From the NCBI RefSeq assembly GCF_003545695.1, contig NZ_QUZZ01000019.1, positions 1 through 56,680 of the forward strand: DNA of 56,680 nt, read 5' to 3'. Of this stretch, positions 1-9,445 are shown one piece after another. Position numbers and translations under genes: made by a program. Below the pieces are notes generated by a model, which saw only the letters and a program-made list of their open reading frames with translations, did no database searches and was not told where the DNA came from. The stretch is from Taibaiella helva (GTDB taxonomy: Bacteria > Bacteroidota > Bacteroidia > Chitinophagales > Chitinophagaceae). How positions within the stretch are numbered: position 1 is the first letter of the stretch; the number at the start of each line of letters is the position of its first letter.

Positions 1-120
1 GCATACAACAGCATTACCACCGGCATTGGCGGTGCAATCCTGCGCCAGGGCTATGCCTGCGCCCAGGAGCACAGCAGCAGCAGTAAGCAATACCGCCTTT
101 AAAGTAAATTTTGCGTTCAT
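1..120 (-). CDS. Secreted protein, N-terminal fragment
   Basis: The reverse strand opens with ATG at 120 and stays open to the window edge, giving 40 residues. The start is a classic signal peptide: a short basic stretch (Asn-Ala-Lys), a Leu/Ala/Val-rich core and a cleavage-like Ala-Leu-Ala-Gln at about residues 24-27. The mature end begins with Asp-Cys-Thr-Ala-Asn-Ala-Gly-Gly, a style often seen at the start of PKD-repeat or gliding-motility-type secreted proteins of Bacteroidota. The rest of the gene lies outside the window, so its function and any T9SS sorting domain cannot be judged. Confidence 0.75.
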   Translation of the reverse strand, partial: MNAKFTLKAVLLTAAAVLLGAGIALAQDCTANAGGNAVVC

Positions 121-628
121 TGTTATTTGGGTATTTATTGGTTAGTAAGGGAATATTTATCTAGTTCAATTGCGTATCTAGGTCAATTGCGCCCCCTTCA
201 ATGGAACAGATCAAAAATAGAACTGTTTTATATGTACTTCGTGTCGTATAGAGAAACCCGAATGATGGACCTCAAGAAGTTGAATAGTTATTTTTCTGCG
301 TTATCAATACTGCCCGTTCGAATATTTAATTCTTGGCTAGCATGCAGAGGTAACAAATTCAGGAGAGCTATTTCGCGTGATGGAGTTATTTCTGCAGAGT
401 TTATTTTGCAGCATTTTAATTTGAAGCGTAGTTCTTGCACCGCTTACGACAGATAACAGTTTTCTTGGGTCAAAAAAAGCGGCCTATTTCAATAGTCTAC
501 TTTTTAAAGGATTACAAATTGAAGCATGTTTAGCAAACAGGGACAACAAGTATCTGAGCAGTGACTTAAATTCAATTGATTGCCGTTTGAGAATACTGTC
601 GCATTCCGTTCTAGCTACCTGCGCCCGT
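121..628. other. Intergenic region, no gene seen
   Basis: About 500 bases, AT-rich, between the start of the partial secreted protein and the end of the response regulator. Open frames here have poor composition and no recognisable domain. It presumably holds the promoter of the partial gene, but no convincing -7 element was found. Confidence 0.4.
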
Positions 629-1294
629 TTATAGATCATCCAATTGTACGATACCATTCTGCAATGCAAACTTGATGATACCGGCCAGGTTCCTTGCACC
701 TATCCGGCGCGACATATTGCTGCGGTATTGCTCTACCGTACGTTCGGTAAGGTGAAGGCTGGCCCCGATCTCCCGGGTAGTCATCTGCTTGCAAAGTAAA
801 CGGATCATTTCAATCTCCTTGCCGGAGAACTTAAAATTGGCGATGAGGTGCGTAGCAGCAAGATCATCTTCTGCATTGGCAAATTTATTGACGATGTGTA
901 TGCGGGCCTCCTGGCAGAAATACTCGCGGCCTTCCATAACGGCGTGTACCGCTTTAATAAATTCTTCGTCGTCCTCCTTTTTGATCACATAGCCATTAAC
1001 ACCGGACTGCACCAGCTTTACAATAACATTGGAAGAATAGGTAAAAGTATACGCCAGCACTCTTGTATAGGGCAGCTTGTATTTCAGCTCCCGCACCAAA
1101 AGATCTCCCGTAGTGTCCGGCAGTGAGTAATCGACAATGATCAGCTGAGGAAAAAATTGCAGGGCTTTGCTGACGCCGCTCATACCATCATGCGCCATAT
1201 AAAAATTATCAAATAGATTACCTATAACCAGTTTTATGCCGTTAGCAACCATCTTATGATCGTCGATCACCAATACCGATTTGTACAAGCTCAT
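629..1294 (-). CDS. NarL/LuxR-type two-component response regulator
   Basis: A 221-residue regulator. Residues 5-125 form a receiver domain with the acidic pair Asp11-Asp12, the phospho-acceptor Asp55 (in Val-Asp-Tyr-Ser-Leu-Pro), a conserved Thr in Ala-Tyr-Thr and the Lys-Lys after Tyr-Val-Ile. Residues about 155-215 form a LuxR-type helix-turn-helix, with the typical Thr-Arg-Glu-Ile-Gly and Leu-Thr-Glu-Arg-Thr-Val-Glu-Gln-Tyr segments. Length and order match the NarL family, which is normally phosphorylated by HisKA_3 kinases and activates transcription as a dimer. No kinase is adjacent; a kinase of that class lies at the other end of the window (53892-55832), but pairing is only a guess. 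The next gene on the + strand is a giant surface protein. Confidence 0.93.
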   Translation of the reverse strand: MSLYKSVLVIDDHKMVANGIKLVIGNLFDNFYMAHDGMSGVSKALQFFPQLIIVDYSLPDTTGDLLVRELKYKLPYTRVLAYTFTYSSNVIVKLVQSGVNGYVIKKEDDEEFIKAVHAVMEGREYFCQEARIHIVNKFANAEDDLAATHLIANFKFSGKEIEMIRLLCKQMTTREIGASLHLTERTVEQYRSNMSRRIGARNLAGIIKFALQNGIVQLDDL

Positions 1295-1351
1295 ATCGTT
1301 TTATTGTCAGTTTAAATATTACGCACAGGGATCAATTGCGGAGCGGAATAG

Positions 1352-1549
1352 TCAGCCGTGTACCACATCCTTCAGGAAATCTTTACTGGGAGGACTTGAT
1401 AGCTTGTGCCAGCCCTTCCTAGTCAGGACCAAAGGCATATCAACCCCCATAGCGACAAGCCTATCTGCTTCCGAAATACTATAGATTACGTTCTCTTCAT
1501 TGACCTGGTCGCCCGAGGCAAAAGACGTGAATAATTTGTACAGAAGCAT
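1352..1549 (-). CDS. Possible small protein upstream of the response regulator
   Basis: A 65-residue open frame on the same strand as the response regulator, ending 57 bases before its start. The sequence is mixed and soluble in character and has no motif I recognise. It could be a short leader gene of the regulator operon, a decayed gene end, or chance. No ribosome-binding sequence or -7 element supports its start. Kept only because its strand and position fit an operon. Confidence 0.25.
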   Translation of the reverse strand: MLLYKLFTSFASGDQVNEENVIYSISEADRLVAMGVDMPLVLTRKGWHKLSSPPSKDFLKDVVHG

Positions 1550-2088
1550 GCGTCAATATACATACACCATGCGGAATCGTAGTACTTGAATTTCTGCGTT
1601 GCACTTGTTCAATTACAAGCCTGAAAATTTTCTGCGGGCATCTTTCCAATCGCTAACATTGGTTACCAGCGCCCCTTACAAACCATCAATAGTCGTTTTA
1701 AGAGTTGAACTTTTACTATTAAAAGAATCAGATTATGCAATGGTTTGAAATTTTCTCTCAACCATGTTGCACTTTTGCACATGACGCAGATACCCGCATT
1801 GCACAGCGAAGCCAAAGCGGGCGCAATACACCAGACCAATACCTACACACGATGGCCAAACAAACACTACACTCCAGCTATTTACAGAGCGGCTTTGCAT
1901 ACCGCTATCAGACTGAACTACCCGATGCTGCATGCTCCGGTTCAGGATACCGGCTGGGATAACTGAGTATACAGACCCAAGGCGCGAATCGCCCGGATCT
2001 TCATCGGGCTCAGCAAGTCTAAGCTATACAGCGGTACAGGACACCATGTCATATTGCTCTCTTCCATTTTTCACAAAAACCAAAATAC
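1550..2088. other. Intergenic region before the giant repeat protein
   Basis: About 540 bases with several short overlapping frames in both directions, none with a recognisable domain. It must contain the promoter of the 2131-residue protein, but I could not identify one. Confidence 0.35.
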
Positions 2089-5000
2089 ATGTACAAGATC
2101 TATCCTACATTTCTTTTGGGCCGGATTGCAGAAAGGCGGCAGCCCCCGGGGCCGTTGCTTACAGCGCTGCTTCTATCTACGGCCCTGCTGGGCGGCTCCG
2201 TTGCCTATGCGCAAAGTCCCGGTGGCGTTCCGGTAGCAGCCTGGTATAAAGCCGATGCGTCGAACACCGTATTTTCAGATGCTGGTACAACAGCAGCGAC
2301 AGATAGCACAACTGTTCAGCAGTGGAATGCCTACACAGGCAGCGGCTTTAACCTTCTGCAGGCAACCGCAGGAGATCGCCCGGTATTTTCCAATGTCAAG
2401 ACACAAGCTAATTTTAATCCTACCGTTACTTTCTCAGGTAGTCAATGGATGCAGTTTACTCCAGGAGCGGGTGTGAATGTGATCGACAGGGCCACAGGGA
2501 CATTATATGCGGCGGGTTATACAAACGTCAGCCAGAATGCCGGGTTTTTCGGTTTCGATGAGACTATGGACTTCCCCGGCTTGCATATGTACCCCGTAAA
2601 CTCCTATTGGAAAACATTATTTTTCAGCAACGGCGGACCGGGATATCAAGGACTTGCGCCGGATTCCATGCTGCCCAAGACGTATTTCACTTCCGGTGGT
2701 GCATGGCAGAACAATGCAGGAGGAACACCCGCTTATGTTTCGGCTACTGCTTCCTATAACGGGATGAGGACAACATATACCGACAACCAGGTTTATAACG
2801 TTAATACTGCCGATGCCTATAAGGAGCTTAGAGTTGGCGGTGACAACAACTTGGGCTCGTTCAATGGACAGCTGAATGAGCTGATGGTATTTGAAGACAA
2901 TCTGAGCAGTACCCAGATGGACCAGGTAGAATCTTACCTGGCCATAAAATACGGTACTACCTTTGCAAAAGGAACCAAAGATTATCTTAACTCAGCTGGC
3001 ACACCGGTATGGAGCGCCGCTGTCAATGCCGGGTACCAGAACAACATTGCCGGCATTGCCAGAGATGACAATTCGGGCTTGTTACAGAAGCAATCCTGGA
3101 GCACCAATACCGGAAAGCAGGTGCTGATCGGCGTTCCGGGTCTGGCCAATACCAACGCAGCCAATACTGGCACGCTAACCGACGGACAGGCGCTGGTATG
3201 GGGGGACAATGGCCTGGCTAAAATACCTTCCGTTGCCGTCGGCAATATTCCGGGAACGAACTATCGTTTTGCATCGGTCTGGAAAGTTCAGAATACCGGC
3301 ACTGTGGGCATGGTCCGTGTGGCCTGGCCTTCCTCTTCATGGGCCAGCTTCAAGCTTATACAAAGCAGCGACCCTGCATTCAATTTGGGAAATACCATAA
3401 CCGACATGACCGGCAATACGCAAACGATCAACGGTGTGGTCTATAATTATGCAGATATTACGCTGGCCAATGGCCAGTACTTTACGTTCGCTGCCTTTGT
3501 ACAGACCCCAGGCGGTGTAGCCTTACCTGCCGTATGGCTGAGAGCAGACGCTGGAACGGATACCACTTTGGTGAGCGGAAGAGTGAGCGGATGGCGGAAC
3601 TATGGCTACTCGGGCGGCATTGCTGGCCAATTAAGCCAGTCGACGAGCGTTACCTATGATTATCCGTATTTCGAAAATAACATCCACAATTTCAATCCTG
3701 CGATAGTAGACAGCTTTACTAATGCAAACGGTGGATTGCTGCTGGCCAATGTATTCCCCAGCTATGCACAAAGGGCCTTATCGACTTTTATACTGCAGAG
3801 CCAGCCCGACGTTACCCAGCAAAGGACTATGGTCTCTTTTGGTAATAACATCAATTTCGGAAGCAGCCCGGATATTCCCTGGTTTGCAAGCCAAAGTGCC
3901 ACTCAGCTTTACTTCTGGTGGGATGGTAGCTATCAACAAGCTCCGGTATTCCCCAATACACTGAAACGCTTCAATAATATCCCCACTATTAATGCCTATT
4001 ATCGTAGCCAATGGACCAGCAATCCCGACACAACCACATTGAGTATGAACGGGGCCACAGCTACGCTGGCCGGTAATTCCTCCGCTTCAGTCGGCATTGG
4101 CAATCATCTTTACATTAATGCGGATGGCGGCAATAACAATCCTTCTGGCGGCAATATCTCAGAGATCCTCAGTTATGACCGTGACCTGACATCTGAGGAA
4201 AAATTAAGGATCAATTCTTATTTCAGCATTAAATATGGCATTACGTTGATGACCGGAGACGGTACGGCGGTGGCTAGCTATCTGAGCAGCACGGGAGATA
4301 CAGTATGGAATGCGAACCGTAACAATGGCTATGCCAACAATATTGCCGGGTTAGCCTACGACTACCGTTCGGGGCTCGACCAGAAGCAATCCATAAGCCA
4401 GAATGCAGGTAAACAGGTGCTTGTCGGCACTACCGGCCTCGCCTCAACCAATACTGCCAATATCAGTGCATTAAGCGAGGGACAATATCTGGTATGGGGC
4501 GATAACGGCCAACCTAAAACACTTTCTGTTCCCATTACCAATATTCCGGGCGCCAACTATCGCTTTGCATCCATATGGAAGGTGCAGAATACCGCAGCAG
4601 TAGGCACAGTGCGCATTGCCTGGCCTGCAGGGCTGAACAGCTTAAAGCTGGTGCAGAGCAGCGACCCCACTTTTGTAAGCGGCAATGCCGTAACCAATAT
4701 GTCGGCAAATACCCAAACGATCAACGACGTAACCTACAACTATGCAGATGTTACCCTGGCCAATGGCCAGTACTTTACGTTTGCAGCTTCTGTGCTGTCT
4801 CCGGGCGGTATTGCCAGCCTGCCCGCAGTATGGTATCGTCCCGATAACGCCAGCGCTTCAAAATGGAAGGATGCCTCCCTCAATGCCCTGGACCTGACCA
4901 GCGAGAACGGAGCAACGGTGAGGAGCGGAGACCAGGCGCACAACTTCCACCGCTGGACCACTGCTTATTCATCGACCAGCTATTACAATTACCTGGACAG

Positions 5001-8000
5001 CACCGTATCCAATACGGATCTTGAAGTAAATCCTGTCTTTGGAAATTATAATTCCAATAGCTTCTCTTATATGCCGCTGACCGTTTTCGGTGTGGCACGC
5101 GATACTCTGGCCACCGGAGGCTCAGGAGTGATCACGGGAATTGACAATGATAAATCCTATGCTGCAGAACCGAGTTTTGGGATTTCCGGGGCACAGCAGC
5201 GCTTCTATCGGTTCAGTAATAACGCCGCAGCTTCAGGCAATGATGTCCCCATTAACATGTCTGCCGTTTATATGTGGCGTCCTGCAGCCGGTGGCGCTAC
5301 CGCCAGTGGTACCGATACGCTTTTGATGGGACTAAATGGCGCTTATAACAGATCACAAATAAATAAAGTAAGTAGTGTTGCCGGCCCCTATTTGAAAATT
5401 GGCTATTCTGCTTTCAACTGGGGCGCATTCCCCGGAGATATCCAGGAAGTCATATGGTACAAGGACTCGCTGGGTTATAACGATATCAGGAAAGTAGAAA
5501 CTTACCTGGCCCTGAAATACGGTACCACGCTGGCCCATAGCTATGTGGCGGCATCCGGGGCCACTATTTACGACCGTGTTGCCGATAGCGTGTACAGCAA
5601 CAATATTGCAGGCATAGGCCGTGAAGATGCCAACGGCGGCCTGGACCAGCGCCAGAGTAATTCCGTAAACACCGGCGACCAGGTATTGATCAGCACTACC
5701 GGTCTGAGCAACAGCAATGACAGCAATTCCGTGCAGCTGGCCAATGCGCAGTACCTGGTATGGGGCGATAACGGCCAGGCCAAATCGCCTGCAGTGTATG
5801 CCGCCGCTCTGGCATCCCAGGGCGTTAATATGGTATTCAAAGCCACCTGGAAGGTACGCAATACCGGCAGCGTGGGTACGGTAAGGGTAGCATGGCCTGC
5901 AGGCATCAACCGCCTGTCCCTGGTGCAGAGCGCCGATGAAGTATTCGACGCTTCGGATGTGGTAACGGATATGACCGTCGATACGCAAACGATTAACGGA
6001 AAGACCTACAATTATGCTGATGTGGTATTGGGCGACGGACAGTATTTCACATTCGCTTCCAGGGTAGACCATGCTCCCGGAGGTGTTTTTTCCGGGTTGT
6101 CCCATTGGTATAGGGCAGATAAAGATGCCGTAAATACCGGTGACAGCACCAATGCCACTTCCTGGAAAGATTATGCCGCAGGTACGGTGGTAAGCCAGAT
6201 GGGCACTAATCCCTATCCTTATTACCGCAGTGGTTCTGCCACGTATTTCAATTTTAACCCGGGAATCAGCTTTACGAATGGTGATCAGTCTTTAGGCAAC
6301 CTGTTGACACAAGCCGTTACCGATACTGCCTACGATATCTTCACATTAACCAAAGAAGGTGTCACCGCAGGAGGAGCAAACGCCCGTATTTTTAGTGTAT
6401 TAGCCAATAAATCACTGCCTGCGGGCAATATCCATTACTGGGATGGAATTGGGATCAATTTTGATGGCCGGCTGGAGCGATACAATTCCACCTCGGGCCT
6501 CGCATATTTAGCCAATCCCGGCACTATTAATTTTCCGGCGAACAGCCCCGGTATTATGTACCACACCTTCACCAATAATACAGTTGCCAAAGGCTCGAAT
6601 GGCGCCCCGAAAGGCACTTCTTCGATTTCAGGGCCTTACGGCATGATTGATGGTGGATTCGTTTTTGGTTCTACGGTTTTCTCAGGCAACGGATCGGATA
6701 ATTACAGCATTAATGGTAGCTTAGGAGAGACGATTATTTATGGTGCCAATAATCTTACCCCTGCCGAGAGAAACAAGGTAGACGCCTACCTTGCTATCAA
6801 ATACGGTATTACACTCGACACCAGCAGGAGCTATCTCAGCTCCGATTCTGTAGTGGTCTGGGATAACATAGCGGACAAAGCTTACTATAATAATGTTGCC
6901 GGTATAGCGCGCGATACAGTATCTGACCTGCATCAGAAACAAAGCCGCAGCCAGGTTACCAATAATGCCAATGGCCAGGTAGCTATTGGTCTCGGCAATA
7001 TCTATGCCACCAATAATGCGAATACGGCAACGCTCCAGGAAGGCCAGTTCATGCTTTGGGGCGATAACGGTAACACGCAGGCTATGACCAACACGGCCTC
7101 GACTTATACCACTTTCGCTTATAACGGCAACAGCAACAACCGTCGCATGAACCGTGTCTGGAAAGTGCGCAATACGAATGTAGCGCAAACAGTCAAGCTC
7201 CAGTTCCCCGTTGCCTCCGTAGGCAGCACAACGATCACGGGCGAAGATGCCTGCGCCAACTATGCAATTATCTATGCTTCCGATGCGGCCTTTACCACTG
7301 GCCTGGTGGTAGCTCCGCTGACCACGAACGGCAGCAACTATGAAGCCTTGAACAATTTCCCGCAGGGCACCAGCTATTTCACCTTTGCCAAGGTCAGTAA
7401 CCTGGCTCCCGGTGTAGTCGTATTGCCCGGCGCAACCACCGTTGCTCCTACCTTTACCACCTGCGCTACCAATACCTGGAAATATGCGCGCCAGGCCGCT
7501 TCGACCAATAAATACCTTGCTATAAGCGGCATGACCGATATACAGCTGGGCAAGCTGAGCGCAACCATCACCCCTAATGGCGCTACCTACAGCAACGCAG
7601 GACAAAGCACTAAAGTCATGCCGAGGATAGCCACGGTTACGGATACCACAGCGGGTACCTATACCGGTGTGAAAGTGAGGGTATATTATGATCCTTCCGA
7701 GCTGGCGGGTACGGCAGTGACCAATGCCCAGACCAATGGCTGGTTCAAGTACGAAGGCGATGCCGCAACCCTCATCACCGACATCAATACCGATGGCGTA
7801 TTCAATACGGGTATGGCTTCCCAGCTGACACCAACAGCAAGCGGTGTTGAAGATGGCGTTGCTTATGTCGAGTTCAGCAATGTCGCTCACTTCTCCAGCT
7901 TCGTGTACCTGTCTTCCACACAGCCGGTGGGCACGGTGCTGCCGGTAACATTGGTTTCTTTCGATGCTTATCGTTCCGGGAACAGAGTAGCGCTGGCATG

Positions 8001-8484
8001 GCGCACCGCAAGCGAGCAAAAGAATAAAGGCTTCGGCATCGAACGCAGCGCGGACGGACAACGCTGGAATACCATAGGTTTTGTCCAATCGAAAGCGCCT
8101 GATGGCAATAGCCGCGAAGAGCTGAGCTACCAGAGCTACGATGAAACGCCTTTCGACGGTATGAATTACTATCGTTTAAAGCAGACAGATCTCGATGGTA
8201 AGTATACCTATAGCCAGATCCGCCAGGTAAGGATCAACAAGGGATCGTCTATCGATATTTATCCCAACCCCGTAAAAAATTACCTAACGATCGGCGGCCT
8301 TGCCGGCAATGAGACCATCAGCGTCTATGATGCTACCGGAAGAAAAGTGAAGACGATAGCTGTTGGGGATCATACACTGAAGATCGATTGCACCGCTATG
8401 GCCGCAGGTGTGTACCAGGTACATATTGTTTCGGCAACAGGGGAAACTGTCTCCAGGAAAATAGTGAAAATAGCTGGATTCTAA
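2089..8484 (+). CDS. Giant T9SS-secreted repeat protein (LamG-like/DUF8202-like repeats)
   Basis: A 2131-residue secreted protein. The N-terminus has a long basic stretch, a Leu/Ala-rich core and a Val-Ala-Tyr-Ala-Gln cleavage-like site near residue 42. Residues about 44-1770 are four long repeats. Each opens with Pro-Gly-Gly and a Trp-Tyr/Leu-Arg/Lys-Ala/Pro-Asp motif, continues with a concanavalin/LamG-like beta region ending in Tyr-Leu-Ala-Ile-Lys-Tyr-Gly, then a block with Asn-Ile-Ala-Gly-Ile-Ala-Arg, Gln-Lys-Gln-Ser, Trp-Gly-Asp-Asn-Gly and Trp-Lys-Val motifs. That block resembles the Bacteroidota family I know as DUF8202 (name from memory). The last ~160 residues contain a fibronectin-like segment and a T9SS type A sorting domain (Tyr-Pro-Asn-Pro, Asp-Ala-Thr-Gly-Arg, Ala-Gly-Val-Tyr). 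Expected location: cell surface or secreted; likely adhesive. The start at 2089 is the only ATG giving a signal peptide. A terminator follows at 8505. Confidence 0.9.
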   Translation: MYKIYPTFLLGRIAERRQPPGPLLTALLLSTALLGGSVAYAQSPGGVPVAAWYKADASNTVFSDAGTTAATDSTTVQQWNAYTGSGFNLLQATAGDRPVFSNVKTQANFNPTVTFSGSQWMQFTPGAGVNVIDRATGTLYAAGYTNVSQNAGFFGFDETMDFPGLHMYPVNSYWKTLFFSNGGPGYQGLAPDSMLPKTYFTSGGAWQNNAGGTPAYVSATASYNGMRTTYTDNQVYNVNTADAYKELRVGGDNNLGSFNGQLNELMVFEDNLSSTQMDQVESYLAIKYGTTFAKGTKDYLNSAGTPVWSAAVNAGYQNNIAGIARDDNSGLLQKQSWSTNTGKQVLIGVPGLANTNAANTGTLTDGQALVWGDNGLAKIPSVAVGNIPGTNYRFASVWKVQNTGTVGMVRVAWPSSSWASFKLIQSSDPAFNLGNTITDMTGNTQTINGVVYNYADITLANGQYFTFAAFVQTPGGVALPAVWLRADAGTDTTLVSGRVSGWRNYGYSGGIAGQLSQSTSVTYDYPYFENNIHNFNPAIVDSFTNANGGLLLANVFPSYAQRALSTFILQSQPDVTQQRTMVSFGNNINFGSSPDIPWFASQSATQLYFWWDGSYQQAPVFPNTLKRFNNIPTINAYYRSQWTSNPDTTTLSMNGATATLAGNSSASVGIGNHLYINADGGNNNPSGGNISEILSYDRDLTSEEKLRINSYFSIKYGITLMTGDGTAVASYLSSTGDTVWNANRNNGYANNIAGLAYDYRSGLDQKQSISQNAGKQVLVGTTGLASTNTANISALSEGQYLVWGDNGQPKTLSVPITNIPGANYRFASIWKVQNTAAVGTVRIAWPAGLNSLKLVQSSDPTFVSGNAVTNMSANTQTINDVTYNYADVTLANGQYFTFAASVLSPGGIASLPAVWYRPDNASASKWKDASLNALDLTSENGATVRSGDQAHNFHRWTTAYSSTSYYNYLDSTVSNTDLEVNPVFGNYNSNSFSYMPLTVFGVARDTLATGGSGVITGIDNDKSYAAEPSFGISGAQQRFYRFSNNAAASGNDVPINMSAVYMWRPAAGGATASGTDTLLMGLNGAYNRSQINKVSSVAGPYLKIGYSAFNWGAFPGDIQEVIWYKDSLGYNDIRKVETYLALKYGTTLAHSYVAASGATIYDRVADSVYSNNIAGIGREDANGGLDQRQSNSVNTGDQVLISTTGLSNSNDSNSVQLANAQYLVWGDNGQAKSPAVYAAALASQGVNMVFKATWKVRNTGSVGTVRVAWPAGINRLSLVQSADEVFDASDVVTDMTVDTQTINGKTYNYADVVLGDGQYFTFASRVDHAPGGVFSGLSHWYRADKDAVNTGDSTNATSWKDYAAGTVVSQMGTNPYPYYRSGSATYFNFNPGISFTNGDQSLGNLLTQAVTDTAYDIFTLTKEGVTAGGANARIFSVLANKSLPAGNIHYWDGIGINFDGRLERYNSTSGLAYLANPGTINFPANSPGIMYHTFTNNTVAKGSNGAPKGTSSISGPYGMIDGGFVFGSTVFSGNGSDNYSINGSLGETIIYGANNLTPAERNKVDAYLAIKYGITLDTSRSYLSSDSVVVWDNIADKAYYNNVAGIARDTVSDLHQKQSRSQVTNNANGQVAIGLGNIYATNNANTATLQEGQFMLWGDNGNTQAMTNTASTYTTFAYNGNSNNRRMNRVWKVRNTNVAQTVKLQFPVASVGSTTITGEDACANYAIIYASDAAFTTGLVVAPLTTNGSNYEALNNFPQGTSYFTFAKVSNLAPGVVVLPGATTVAPTFTTCATNTWKYARQAASTNKYLAISGMTDIQLGKLSATITPNGATYSNAGQSTKVMPRIATVTDTTAGTYTGVKVRVYYDPSELAGTAVTNAQTNGWFKYEGDAATLITDINTDGVFNTGMASQLTPTASGVEDGVAYVEFSNVAHFSSFVYLSSTQPVGTVLPVTLVSFDAYRSGNRVALAWRTASEQKNKGFGIERSADGQRWNTIGFVQSKAPDGNSREELSYQSYDETPFDGMNYYRLKQTDLDGKYTYSQIRQVRINKGSSIDIYPNPVKNYLTIGGLAGNETISVYDATGRKVKTIAVGDHTLKIDCTAMAAGVYQVHIVSATGETVSRKIVKIAGF
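2218..7403 (+). repeat. Four in-frame ~1.3 kb repeats inside the giant protein gene
   Basis: Repeat units start at the Pro-Gly-Gly codons at 2218, 3508, 4801 and 6076; the fourth runs to about 7400. Spacing is 1290, 1293 and 1275 bases, with a slightly longer last unit. The second half of each unit is much better conserved than the first, so the lectin-like parts have diverged while the Trp-Gly-Asp-Asn-Gly part has been kept alike by selection or recombination. Confidence 0.85.
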
Positions 8485-8504
8485 CAATTCTGCTTTGGTT
8501 AAGA

Positions 8505-8544
8505 ACGGCCTACCGGTATTCCTACCGGTGGCCGTATTTTTTTT
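8505..8544 (+). terminator. Intrinsic terminator of the giant repeat protein gene
   Basis: Arms ACGGCC-T-ACCGGT (8505-8517, one bulged T) and ACCGGTGGCCGT (8524-8535), a six-base loop, then a run of eight T. It lies 20 bases after the stop codon. Confidence 0.85.
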
Positions 8545-8932
8545 CGGTGCGGTGTATAACCACACACTATACATGCAGCTCTGTGTACCAAACGCCACAG
8601 GCAGCTTCTATCTTTCTCCTGATAGCTGTACGATATTCCCTGGCATTCCCGGAAAGTACAATCCGCATCCTCAAGTATTTCTGGTACAGCAAAGATTCGC
8701 ATAAAAGGGCATCATTTTTGTACTACTAGCTAAAGAGCCGCACTATATACACTATATAAATCAACTTTTTTAAAACTGCTTGCTTTCGGCAAAAGGCGGT
8801 TATGGTTAAATGAAATGGGCCATCTCAAAGGCTGTATTTTGATCCATAAAGATTTACTCTGCAATAAAATCGATTCTGACCTTCCTGGTATTCGTTATGC
8901 AGGCGGCGGAATTTATACAACTGAATAAAAGA

Positions 8933-9331
8933 ATGTCAGCAATAAACGTAGTAATTGCCAGCAGCTCTCCATTCATGCAGCACGGCATAACCCATATACT
9001 TGGCAATATAGCGAGGCCACTAAATATTAGAAAGGCCAAAAACTACAGTGAGTTCAACAGTGCCGTCCGGGCAAGCAGCGAAGGCCTGCTGATCACTGAT
9101 GAGACCATGCCCGACCTCAATGCTGTGAATCATCAGGCCTTAGACATATATGAGATCCCGCCATGGCTAAAAGTCGCAGTATATCACAGACACATGGGCA
9201 CTAACGGAAAGTACAGCGGAAGAAACAATTGTTACTATATAACCAGCAAGCTGGTTTACATTAGAAACATTCCCGACATTGAAATGCTCCAAGATACCAT
9301 CGCGACCATGCTGCTATACTTTAGGAAGTAA
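8933..9331 (+). CDS. Stand-alone degenerate receiver domain (pseudo-receiver)
   Basis: A 132-residue protein (144 if the upstream ATG at 8897 is used) that reads as a NarL-type receiver without an output domain. The N-terminal Asn-Val-Val-Ile-Ala is the first beta strand, but the following acidic pair is replaced by Ser-Ser. The phospho-acceptor region survives as Leu-Leu-Ile-Thr-Asp-Glu-Thr-Met-Pro-Asp. The Lys-containing segment is altered (Tyr-Tyr-Ile-Thr-Ser-Lys). The protein stops where the linker to a LuxR helix-turn-helix would begin. Loss of the acidic pair suggests it cannot bind Mg2+ normally, so it may act as a binding partner rather than a phosphorylated switch, or be a decaying gene. 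The start at 8933 was chosen because receivers begin a few residues before the first strand. A terminator at 9362 follows. Confidence 0.55.
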   Translation: MSAINVVIASSSPFMQHGITHILGNIARPLNIRKAKNYSEFNSAVRASSEGLLITDETMPDLNAVNHQALDIYEIPPWLKVAVYHRHMGTNGKYSGRNNCYYITSKLVYIRNIPDIEMLQDTIATMLLYFRK

Positions 9332-9361
9332 GCCTTCTTCTGTTTCCTCTTATCGCAATAA

Positions 9362-9396
9362 AAAAGCGGGCATTATAAAAAGGACAGCCCGCTTTT
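9362..9396 (+). terminator. Intrinsic terminator after the pseudo-receiver
   Basis: Perfect arms AAAAGCGGGC (9362-9371) and GCCCGCTTTT (9387-9396) with a 15-base loop, 30 bases after the stop codon. The A/T ends would let it work in both directions. Confidence 0.85.
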
Positions 9397-9445
9397 CATT
9401 TAAACCAATTTTGAGTTTATCGTTCACTCATAAAAATCAATTGAT

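Noticed and set aside
127-456. 109-codon forward frame near the left edge
   Set aside because: Non-ATG start, poor composition, no family, and it begins where the promoter of the partial secreted protein should be.
5353-6105. 250-codon reverse frame
   Set aside because: Antisense to the giant repeat protein with no recognisable domain.
6721-8088. 455-codon reverse frame
   Set aside because: Antisense to the giant repeat protein; Cys/His/Arg-rich translation typical of a shadow frame.
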